In this document: positions 51,721-62,218 of the stretch, piece by piece | Layout: each line of letters begins with the position of its first letter | Position numbering within the stretch: the stretch's first letter is position 1 | Assembly: GCA_946800325.1 (NCBI GenBank) | Contig: OX326956.1 | Span: forward strand, 9,465,167 to 9,529,166 | Direction: 5' to 3' | From: Luzula sylvatica | Taxonomy: Eukaryota > Streptophyta > Magnoliopsida > Poales > Juncaceae | Length of the DNA: 64,000 nt | The notes under the pieces: generated by a model | Database searches by the model: none | The model's input: the letters and a program-made list of their open reading frames with translations, nothing else | Told to the model about the DNA's origin: nothing | Program-made: the position numbers and the translations under genes

Positions 51721-52440
51721 ATTGTTTTGAATCGAAATACAAATTTTCTTAGTGTTTGTAAAATTTGGTGAAAAGTTATGTAGTAAAAGATAGGATAAAA
51801 ATGATCTAAAATCACGTTATATTGACTCCTCAAAACGTGAAAAGATTGCTATAAATCGAAAAGGAAACTTTCTTTGTGTTTGTACAATTGGGTGAATAGT
51901 TACGTAGTGAAAGATTCGATCCAAACCAACTCAAAAACACGTTATTTGAACTCCTTAGAACGTTAGAACATTGTTTTGAATCGAAAAACAAACTTTCTCA
52001 GTGTTTGTAAAGTTTGGTGAAAAGTTATGTAGTAAAAGAGACGATACAAATGATCTAAAAACATGTTATTTGAACTCCTCAAATGGTAAAAAGATTGCGA
52101 TGAATTGAAAAGAAAACTTTCTAAGTGTTTGTACAATTTGGTGAAAAGTTACGTAGTGAAAGATTCGATCCAAACCATCTCAAAAGCATGTTATTTGAAC
52201 TCCTCAGGACGTTAAAAGATCGTTTTGAATCGAAAAGCAAACTTCCTTAGTGTTTATAAAATTTGGTGAAAAGTTATGTAGTAAAAGATACGATACAAAT
52301 GATCTAAAAACAAGTTATTTGTACTCCTTAAAGCGTGAAAAGATTGCTATGAATAGAAAAGAAAACTTTCTTAGTGTTTGTACAATTTGGTAAAAAGTTA
52401 CGTAGTGAAAGATTCGATTCAAACCATCTCAAAAACGGGT
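51721..52440 (+). repeat. Landmark block L, copy 3
   Basis: 'gaaatacaa', 'gataggata' (51,789), 'gggtgaatagtta', 'ccaactc', 'gagacgatac' and 'aaaagcatg...aggacg' occur in order. Spacing from the tag in copy 2 is 10,457 bp, close to 42 dimers (10,458). Confidence 0.8.
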
Positions 52441-54769
52441 TATTTGAACTCCTTAGAACGTTAGAACATTGTTTTGAATCGAAAAACAAACTTTCCTAGT
52501 GTTTGTAAAATTTGGTGAAAAGTTATGTATTAAAGGATACGTTACAAATGATCTAAAAACAAGTTATTTGAACTCCTCAAATGGTAAAAAGATTGCGATG
52601 AATCGAAAAGAAAACTTTCTAAGTGATTGTACTATTTGGTGAAAAGTTACGTAGTGAAAGATTCGATCCAAACCATCTCACAAATGCGTTATTTGAACTC
52701 CTTAGAACGTTAAAAGATTGTTTTGAATCGAAAAACAAATTTTCTTAGTGTTTGTAAAATTTGGTGAAAAAATATGTAGTAAAATATACGATACAAATGA
52801 TCTAAAATCACGTTATATTGACTCCTCAAAGCGTGAAAAGATTGCTATAAATCGAAAAGGAAACTTTCTTTGTGTTTGTACAATTGGGTGAAAAGTTACG
52901 TAGGGAAAGATTCGATCCAAACCAACTCAAAAACACGTTATTTGAACTCCTTAGAACGTTAGAACATTGTTTTGAATTGAAAAACAAACTTTCTTAGTGT
53001 TTGTAAAGTTTGGTGAAAAGTTATGTAGTAAAAGATACGATACAAATGATCTAAAAACAAGTTATTTGAACTCCTCAAATGGTAAAAAGATTGCGATGAA
53101 TCGAAAACAAAACTTTCTAAGTGTTTATACAATTTGGTGAAAAGTTACGTAGTGAAAGATTCGATCCAAACCATCTCAAAAACATGTTATTTGAACTCCT
53201 CAGGACGTTAAAAGATCGTTTTGAATCGAAAAGAAAACTTTCTTAGTGTTTATAAAATTTGGTGAAAAGTTATGTAGTAAAAGATACGATACAAATGATC
53301 TAAAAACAAGTAATTTGAACTCCTCAAAGCGTGAAAAGATAGCTATGAATCGAAAAGAAATCTTTCTTAGTGTTTGTACAATTTGGTGAAAAGTTATATA
53401 GTGAAAGATTTGATCAAAAGCATCTCAAAAACACGTTATTTGAACTCCTCAGAATGTTGAGAGATTGTTTTAAATCGAAAAACAAACTTCCTTAGTGTTT
53501 GTAAAATTTGGTGAAAAGTTTTGTAGTAAAAGATACGATACAAATGATCTAAAAACAAGTTATTTGAACTCCTCAAAGCATGAAAAGATTGTTATGAATA
53601 GAAAAGAAAACTTTCTTAGTGTTTGTACAATTTGGTGAAAAGTTACGTAGTGAAAGATTCGATCCAAACCATCTCAAAAACGCGTTATTTGAACTCCTTA
53701 GAACGTTAAAAGAATGTTTTGAATCGAAAAACAAACTTTCCTAGTGTTTGTAAAATTTGGTGAAATGTTATGTATTAAAGGATACGTTACAAATGATCTA
53801 AAAACAAGTTATTTGAACTCCTCAAATGGTAAAAAGATTGCGATGAATCGAAAAGAAAACTTTCGAAGTGTTTGTACAATTTGATGAAGAGTTACGTAGT
53901 GAAAGATTCGATCCAAACCATCTCAAAAACATGTTATTTCAACTCCTCAGGACGTTAAAATATCGTTTTGAATCGAAAAGCAAATTTTCTTAGTGTTTAT
54001 AAAATTTGGTGAAAAGTTATGTAGTAAAAGATACGATACAACTGATCTAAAAACAAGTTATTTGAACTCCTTAAAGCATGAAAAGATTGCTATGAATTGA
54101 AAAGAAAAGTTTCTTAGTGTTTGTACAATTTGGTGAAAAGTTACGTAGTGGAAGAATTGATCAAAACCATCTCAAAAACACGTTATTTGAACTCCTCAGA
54201 ATGTGGAAAGATTGTTTTGAATCGAAAAACAAACTTCCTTAGTTTTTATAAAATTTGGTGAAAAGTTTTGTAGTAAAAGATACGATACAAATGATCTAAA
54301 AACAAGTTATTTGAACTCCTCAAATGGTAAAAAGATTGCTATGAATTGAAAAGAAAACTTTCTAAGTGTTTGTACAATTTGGTGAAAAGTTACGTAGTGA
54401 AAGATTCGATCCAAACCATCTCAAAAACATGTTATTTGAACTCCTCAGAACGTTAAAAGATCGTTTTGAATCGAAAAGCAAAATTTCTTAGTGTTTAAAA
54501 AATTTGGTGAAAAGTTATTTAGTAAAAGATACGATACAAATGATCTAAAAACAAGTTATTTGAACTCCTTAAAGCGTGAAAAGATTGCTATGAATAGAAA
54601 AGAAAACTTTCTAAGTGTTTGTACAGTTTGGTGAAAATTTACGTAGTGAAAGATTCGATCGAAACCATCTCAAAAACGGGTTATTTGAACTCCTTAGAAC
54701 GTTAAAAGAATGTTTTGAATCGAAAAACAAACTTTCCTAGTGTTTGTAAAATTTGGTGAAAAGTTATGT
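52441..54769 (+). repeat. Mosaic A/B units
   Basis: Variant order is a patchwork of second-domain types: 'cacaaatgcg' near 52,680, 'ccaactc' near 52,924, 'gatagctatg' near 53,340, 'gttatatagtg' near 53,394 and 'aacgcg' near 53,680. Private substitutions are more frequent than in the HOR blocks ('aaaaaatatgtag' near 52,769, 'tacgtagggaaag' near 52,900). I see nothing other than satellite. Confidence 0.7.
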
Positions 54770-57200
54770 ATTAAAGGATACGTTACAAAGGATCCAAAAA
54801 CAAGTTATTTGAACTCCTCAAATTGTAAAAAGATTGCTATAAATCGAAAAGGAAACTTTCGAAGTGTTTGTACAATTTGATGAAAAGTTACGTAGTGAAA
54901 GATTCGATCCAAACCATCTCAAATACACGTTATTTGAACTCCTTAGAACGTTAAAAGACTGTTTTGAATCGAAAAACAAACTTCCTTAGTGTGTGTAAAA
55001 TTTGGTGAAAAGCTATGTATTAAAAGATACGATACAAATGATCTAAAAACACGTTATTTGAACTCCTCAAAGCGTGAAAAGATTGCTATGAATCGAAAAG
55101 AAAAGTTTCTTAGTGTTTGTACAATTTGGTGAAAAGTTATGTAGTGAAAGATTTGATCAAAACCATCTCAAAAACACGTTATTTGAACTCCTCAGAATGT
55201 GGAAAGATTGTTTTGAATCGAAAAACAAACTTCCTTAGTTTTTATAAAATTTGGTGAAAAGTTTTGTAGTAAAAGATACGATACAAAAGATCTAAAAACA
55301 AGTTATTTGAACTCCTCAAATGGTAAAAAGATTGCTATGAATTGAAAAGAAAACTTTCTAAGTGTTTGTACAATTTGGTGAAAAGTTACGTAGTGAAAGA
55401 TTCGATCCAAACCATCTCAAAAACAAGTTATTTGAACTCCTCAGAACGTTAAAAGATCGTTTTGAATCGAAAAGCAAACTTTCTTAGTGTTTATAAAATT
55501 TGGTGAAAAGTTATGTAGTAAAAGATACGATACAAATGATCTAAAAACAAGTTATTTGAACTCCTTAAAGCGCGAAAAGATTGCTATGAATAGAAAAGAA
55601 AACTTTCTTAGTGTTTGTACAAATTGGTGAAAAGTTACGTAGTGAAAGATTCGATCCAAACCATCTCAAAAATGGGTTATTTGAACTCCTTAGAACGTTA
55701 AAAGAATGTTTTGAATCGAAAAACAAACTTTCCTAGTGTTTGTAAAATTTGGTGAAAAGTTATGTATTAAAGGATACGTTACAAATGATCTAAAAACAAG
55801 TTATTTGAACTCCTCAAATGGTAAAAAGTTGCTATAAATCGAAAAGGAAACTTTTGAAGTGTTAGTACAATTTGATGAAAAGTTACGTAGTGAAAGATTC
55901 GATCCAAACCATCTCAAATACACGTTATTTGAACTCCTTAGAACGTTAAAAGATTGTTTTGAATCGAAAAACAAACTTCCTTAGTGTGTGTAAAATTTGG
56001 TGAAAAGTTATGTATTAAAAGATACGATACAAATGATCTAAAAACACGTTATTTGAACTCCTCAAAGCGTGAAAAGATTGCTATGAATCGAAAAGAAAAG
56101 TTTCTTAGTGTTTGTACAATTTGGTGAAAAGTTACGTAGTGAAAGATTTGATCAAAACCATCTCAAAAACACGTTATTTGAACTCCCCAGAATGTGGAAA
56201 GATCGTTTTGAATCGAAAAGCAAACTTCCTTAGTGTTTATAAAATTTGGTGAAAAGTTATGTAGTAAAAGATACGATACAAATGATCTAAAAACAAGTTA
56301 TTTGAACACCTCAATGCGTGAAAAGATTGCTATGAATCGAAAAGAAAACTTTCTTAGTGTTTGTACAATTTGGTGAAAAGTTATATAGTGAAAGATTTGA
56401 TCAAAAGCATCTCAAAAACACGTTATTTGAACTCCTCAGAATGTTGAGAGATTGTTTTGAATCGAAAAACAAACTTTCTTAGTGTTTGCAAAATTTGGTG
56501 AAAAGTTTTTGTAGTAAAAGATACGATACAAATGATCTAAAAACAAGTTATTTGAACTCCTCAAAGCATGAAAAGATTGTAATGAATAGAAAAGAAAACT
56601 TTCTTAGTGTTTGTACAAGTTGGTGAAAAGTTATGTATTAAAGGATACGTTACAAATGATCCAAAAACAAGTTATTTGAACTCCTCAAATTGTAAAAAGA
56701 TTGCTATAAATCGAAAAGGAAACTTTCGAAGTGTTTGTACAATTTGATGAAAAGTTACGTAGTGAAAGATTCGATCCAAACCATCTCAAATACACGTTAT
56801 TTGAACTCCTTAGAACGTTAAAAGACTGTTTTGAATCGAAAAACAAACTTCCTTAGTGTGTGTCAAATTTGGTGAAAACCTATGTATTAAAAGATACGAT
56901 ATAAATGATCTAAAAACACGTTATTTGAACTCCTCAAAGCGTGAAAAGATTGCTATGAATCGAAAAGAAAAGTTTCTTAGTGTTTGTACAATTTGGTGAA
57001 AAGTTATGTAGTGAAAGATTTGATCAAAACCATCTCAAAAACACGTTATTTGAACTCCTCAGAATGTGGAAAGATTGTTTTGAATCGAAAAACAAACTTC
57101 CTTAGTTTTTATAAAATTTGGTGAAAAGTTTTGTAGTAAAAGATACGATACAAATGATCTAAAAACAAGTTATTTGAACTCCTCAAATGGTAAAAAGATT
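54770..57200 (+). repeat. 15-monomer (1,867 bp) direct repeat
   Basis: About 54,770-55,330 recurs at about 56,637-57,197. The tags 'gatccaaaaacaag', 'ctcaaattgtaaaaag' and 'gttaaaagactgtttt' are shared; 'gact' lies at 54,957 and 56,824. The second copy is entered through the B-B junction at 56,620, which gives the odd count of 15 monomers. Between the copies are first-domain types ('gttatatagtg', 'gttgagag', 'tttttgtag'). Confidence 0.8.
56606..56640 (+). other. B-B junction (only one seen)
   Basis: A B unit ('tgtaatgaatagaaaagaaa') ends in 'tgtacaagttggtgaaaag' and is followed directly by another B unit ('ttatgtattaaaggatacgt'). This is the reciprocal type of the A-A junctions. The tail carries a private 'aagttgg' in place of 'aatttgg'. 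It makes the spacing between landmark tags at 51,789 and 57,640 an odd 47 monomers (5,851 bp). Confidence 0.85.
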
Positions 57201-57504
57201 GCTATGAATCGAAAAGAAAAGTTTCTTAGTGTTTGTACAATTTGGTGAAAAGTTACGTAGTGAAAGATTTGATCAAAACCATCTCAAAAACACGTTATTT
57301 GAACTCCTCAGAATGTGGAAAGATTGTTTGGAATCGAAAAACAAACTTCCTTAGTGTTTATAAAATTTGGTGATAAGTTTTGTAGCAAAAGATACGATAC
57401 AAATGATCTAAAAACAAGTTATTTGAACTCCTCAAAGCATGAAAAGATTGCTATGAATCGAAAAGAAAACTTTCTTAGTGTTTGTACAATTTGGTGAAAA
57501 GTTA

Positions 57505-58230
57505 CGTAGTGAAAGATTCAATTCAAACCGTCTCAAAAACACGTTATTTGAACTCCTTAGAACGTTAAAAGATTGTTTTTAATCGAAATACAAATTTTCT
57601 TAGTGTTTGTAAAATTTGGTGAAAAGTTATGTAGTAAAAGATAGGATACAAATGATCTAAAATCACGATATATTGACTCCTCAAAACGTGAAAAGATTGC
57701 TATAAATCGAAAAGGATAATTTCTTTTTGTTTGTACAATTGGGTGAATAGTTACGTAGTGAAAGATTCGATCCAAACCAACTCAAAAAAACGTTATTTGA
57801 ACTCCTTAGAACGTTAGAACATTGTTTTGAATCGAAAAACAAACTTTCTCAGTGTTTGTAAAGTTTGGTGAAAAGTTATGTAGTAAAAGAGACGATACAA
57901 ATGATCTAAAAACAAGTTATTTGAACTCCTCAAATGGTAAAAAGATTGCGATGAATCGAAAAGAAAACTTTCTAAGTGTTTGTACAATTTGGTGAAAAGT
58001 TACGTAGTGAAAGATTCGATCCAAACCATCTCAAAAGCATGTTATTTGAACTCCTCAGGACGTTAAAAGATCGTTTTGAATCGAAAAGCAAACTTTCGTA
58101 GTGTTTATAAAATTTGGTGAAAAGTTATGTAGTAAAGGATACGATACAAATGATCTAAAAACAAGTTATTTGATCTCTTTAAAGCGTGAAAAGATTGCTA
58201 TGAATAGAAAATAAAACTTTCTTAGTGTTT
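57505..58230 (+). repeat. Landmark block L, copy 4
   Basis: 'caaaccgtctc', 'gaaatacaa', 'gataggata' (57,640), 'gggtgaatagtta', 'ccaactc', 'gagacgatac' and 'aaaagcatg...aggacg' occur in order. It has private changes such as 'aaaggataatttctttttg' near 57,710 and 'ctcaaaaaaacg' near 57,781. It leads into the last tandem pair. Confidence 0.8.
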
Positions 58231-60223
58231 GTACAATTTGGTGAAAAGTTACGTAATGAAAGATTCGATCCAAACCATCTCAAAAACGGGTTATTTGAAC
58301 TCCTTAGAACGTTAAAAGAATGATTTGAATCGAAAAACAAACTTTCCTAGTGTTTGTAAAATTTGGTGAAAAGTTATGTATTAAAGGATACGTTACAAAT
58401 GATCTAAAAACAAGTTATTTGAACTCCTCAAATGGTAAAAAGATTGCGATGAATCGAAAAGAAAACTTTCGAAGTGTTTGAAAAATTTGATGAAAAGTTA
58501 CGTAGTGAAAGATTCGATCCAAACCATCTCAAATACACGTTATTTGAACTCCTTAGAACGTTAAAAGATTGTTTTGAATCGAAAAACAAACTTCCTTAGT
58601 GTGTGTAAAATTTGGCGAAAAGTTATGTATTAAAAGATACGATACAAATGATCTAAAAACACGTTATTTGAACTCCTCAAAGCGTGAAAAGATTGCTATG
58701 AATCGAAAAGAAAACTTTCTTAGTGTTTGTACAATTTGGTGAAAAGTTACGTAGTGAAATATTTGATCAAAACCATCTAAAAAACACGTTATTTGAACTC
58801 CTCAGAATGTGGAAAGATTGTTTTGAATCGAAAAACAAACTTCCTTAGTGTCTATAAAATTTGGTGAAAAGTTTTGTAGTAAAAGATACGATACAAATGA
58901 TCTAAAAACAAGTCATTTGAACTCCTCAAAACGTGAAAAGATTGCTATGAATCGAAAAGAAAACTTTCTTAGTGTTTGTACAATTTGGTGAAAAGTTACG
59001 TAGTGAAAGATACGATTCAAACAATCTCAAAAACACGTTATTTGAACTCCTTAGAACTTTAAAAGATTGTTTTAAATCGAAAAACAAATTTTCTTAGTGT
59101 TTGTAAAATTTGGTGAAAAGTTATGTAGTAAAATATACGATACAAATGATCTAAAATCACGTTATATTGACTCCTCAAAGCGTGAAAAGATTGCTATAAA
59201 TCGAAAAGGAAACTTTCTTTGTGTTTGTACAATTGGGTGAAAAGGTACGTAGTGAAAGATTCGATCCAAACCAACTCAAAAACACGTTATTTGAACTCCT
59301 TAGAACGTTAGAACATTGTTTTGAATCGAAAAACAAACTTTCTTAGTGTTTGTAAAGTTTGGTGAAAAGTTATGTAGTAAAAGATACGATACAAATGATA
59401 TAAAAACAAGTTATTTGAACTCCTCAAATGGTAAAAAGATTGCGATGAATCGAAAAAAAAACTTTCTAAGTGTTTGTACAATTTGGTGAAAAGTTACGCA
59501 GTGAAAGATTCGATCCAAACCATCTCAAAAACATGTTATTTGAACTCCTCAGGACGTTAAAAATCGTTTTGAATCGAAAAGCAAACTTTCTTAGTGTTTA
59601 TAAAATTTGGTGAAAAGTTATGTAGTAATAGATACGCTACAAATGATCTAAAAACAAGTTATTTGAACTCCTTAAAGCGTGAAAAGATTGCTATGAATAG
59701 AAAAGAAAACTTTCTTAGTGTTTGTACAATTTGGTGAAAAGTTACGTAGTGAAAGATTCGATCCAAACCATCTCAAAAACACGTTATTTGAACTCCTTAG
59801 AACGTTTAAAGAATGTTTTGAACGAAAAACAAACTTTCCTAGTGTTTGTAAAATTTGGTGAAAAGTTATGTATTAAAGGATACGTTGTTACAAATGATCT
59901 AAAATCACGTTATATTGACTCTTCAAAGCGTGAAAAGATTGCTATAAATCGAAAAGGAAACTTTCTTTGTGTTTGTACAATTGGGTGAAAAGTTATATAG
60001 TGAAAGATTTGATCAAAAGCATCTCAAAAACACGTTATTTGAACTCCTCAGAATGTTGAGAGATCGTTTTAAATCGAAAAGCAAACTTTCTTAGTGTTTG
60101 TAAAATTTGGTGAAAAGTTTTGTAGTAAAAGATACGATACAAATGATCTAAAAACAAGTTATTTGAACTCCTCAAAGCATGAAAAGATTGTTATGAATAG
60201 AAAAGAAAACATTCTTAGTGTTT
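58231..60223 (+). repeat. 1,994 bp HOR (16 monomers), copy 1
   Basis: The anchor 'acgtaatg' lies at 58,251 and 60,244. The unit holds two odd features: a shortened A with 'aggacgttaaaaatcg' near 59,555, and a fused B unit with a 3-base gain, 'tacgttgttacaaatg' near 59,881, that passes from the 'aaaggatacg' type into the 'aatcacgttatattgac' type. Private to this copy are 'gttttgaacgaaaaac' (one base lost, near 59,817) and 'tacgctacaaatg'. Confidence 0.86.
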
Positions 60224-62218
60224 GTACAATTTGGTGAAAAGTTACGTAATGAAAGATTCGATCCAAACCATCTCAAAAACGGGTTATTTGAACTCCTTAG
60301 AACGTTAAAAGAATGATTTGAATCGAAAAACAAACTTTCCTAGTGTTTGTAAAATTTGGTGAAAAGTTATGTATTAAAGGATACGTTACAAATGATCTAA
60401 AAACAAGTTATTTGAACTCTTCAAATGGTAAAAAGATTGCGATGAATCGAAAAGAAAACATTCGAAGTGTTTGAAAAATTTGATGAAAAGTTACGTAGTG
60501 AAAGATTCTATCCAAACCATCTCAAATACACGTTATTTGAACTCCTTAGAACGTTAAAAGATTGTTTTGAATCGAAAAACAAACTTCCTTAGTGTGTGTA
60601 AAATTTGGCGAAAAGTTATGTATTAAAAGATACGATACAAATGATCTAAAAACACGTTATTTGAACTCCTCAAAGCGTGAAAAGATTGCTATGAATCGAA
60701 AAGAAAACTTTCTTAGTGTTTGTACAATTTGGTGAAAAGTTACGTAGTGAAATATTTGATCAAAACCATCTAAAAAACACGTTATTTGAACTCCTCAGAA
60801 TGTGGAAAGATTGTTTTGAATCGAAAAACAAACTTCCTTAGTGTCTATAAAATTTGGTGAAAAGTTTTGTAGTAAAAGATACGATACAAATGATCTAAAA
60901 ACAAGTCATTTGAACTCCTCAAAACGTGAAAAGATTGCTATGAATCGAAAAGAAAACTTTCTTAGTGTTTGTACAATTTGGTGAAAAGTTACGTAGTGAA
61001 AGATACGATTCAAACAATCTCAAAAACACGTTATTTGAACTCCTTAGAACTTTAAAAGATTGTTTTGAATCGAAAAACAAATTTTCTTAGTGTTTGTAAA
61101 ATTTGGTGAAAAGTTATGTAGTAAAATATACGATACAAATGATCTAAAATCACGTTATATTGACTCCTCAAAGCGTGAAAAGATTGCTATAAATCGAAAA
61201 GGAAACTTTCTTTGTGTTTGTACAATTGGGTGAAAAGTTACGTAGTGAAAGATTCGATCCAAACCAACTCAAAAACACGTTATTTGAACTCCTTAGAACG
61301 TTAGAACATTGTTTTGAATCGAAAAACAAACTTTCTTAGTGTTTGTAAAGTTTGGTGAAAAGTTATGTAGTAAAAGATACGATACAAATGATATAAAAAC
61401 TAGTTATTTGAACTCCTCAAATGGTAAAAAGATTGCGATGAATCGAAAAAAAAACTTTCTAAGTGTTTGTACAATTTGGTGAAAAGTTACGCAGTGAAAG
61501 ATTCGATCCAAACCATCTCAAAAACATGTTATTTGAACTCCTCAGGACGTTAAAAATCGTTTTGAATCGAAAAGCAAACTTTCTTAGTGTTTATAAAATT
61601 TGGTGAAAAGTTATGTAGTAATAGATACGATACAAATGATCTAAAAACAAGTTATTTGAACTCCTTAAAGCGTGAAAAGATTGCTATGAATAGAAAAGAA
61701 AACTTTCTTAGTGTTTGTACAATTTGGTGAAAAGTTACGTAGTGAAAGATTCGATCCAAACCATCTCAAAAACAAGTTATTTGAACTCCTTAGAACGTTT
61801 AAAGAATGTTTTGAATCGAAAAACAAACTTTCCTAGTGTTTGTAAAATTTGGTGAAAAGTTATGTATTAAAGGATACGTTGTTACAAATGATCTAAAATC
61901 ACGTTATATTGATTCTTCAAAGCGTGAAAAGATTGCTATAAATCGAAAAGGAAACTTTCTTTGTGTTTGTACAATTGGGTGAAAAGTTATATAGTGAAAG
62001 ATTTGATCAAAAGCATCTCAAAAACACGTTATTTGAACTCCTCAGAATGTTGAGAGATCGTTTTAAATCGAAAAGCAAACTTTCTTAGTGTTTGTAAAAT
62101 TTGGTGAAAAGTTTTGTAGTAAAAGATACGATACAAATGATCTAAAAACAAGTTATTTGAACTCCTCAAAGCATGAAAAGATTGTTATGAATAGAAAAGA
62201 AAACATTCTTAGTGTTTG
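60224..62218 (+). repeat. 1,994 bp HOR (16 monomers), copy 2
   Basis: This is nearly identical to copy 1, including the shortened A near 61,550 and the 'tacgttgttacaaatg' B near 61,875. Private changes include 'aaaaactagtt' near 61,396 and 'attgattcttc' near 61,910. It ends at 62,218, after which the 'acgtaatg' anchor is not repeated. Confidence 0.86.
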
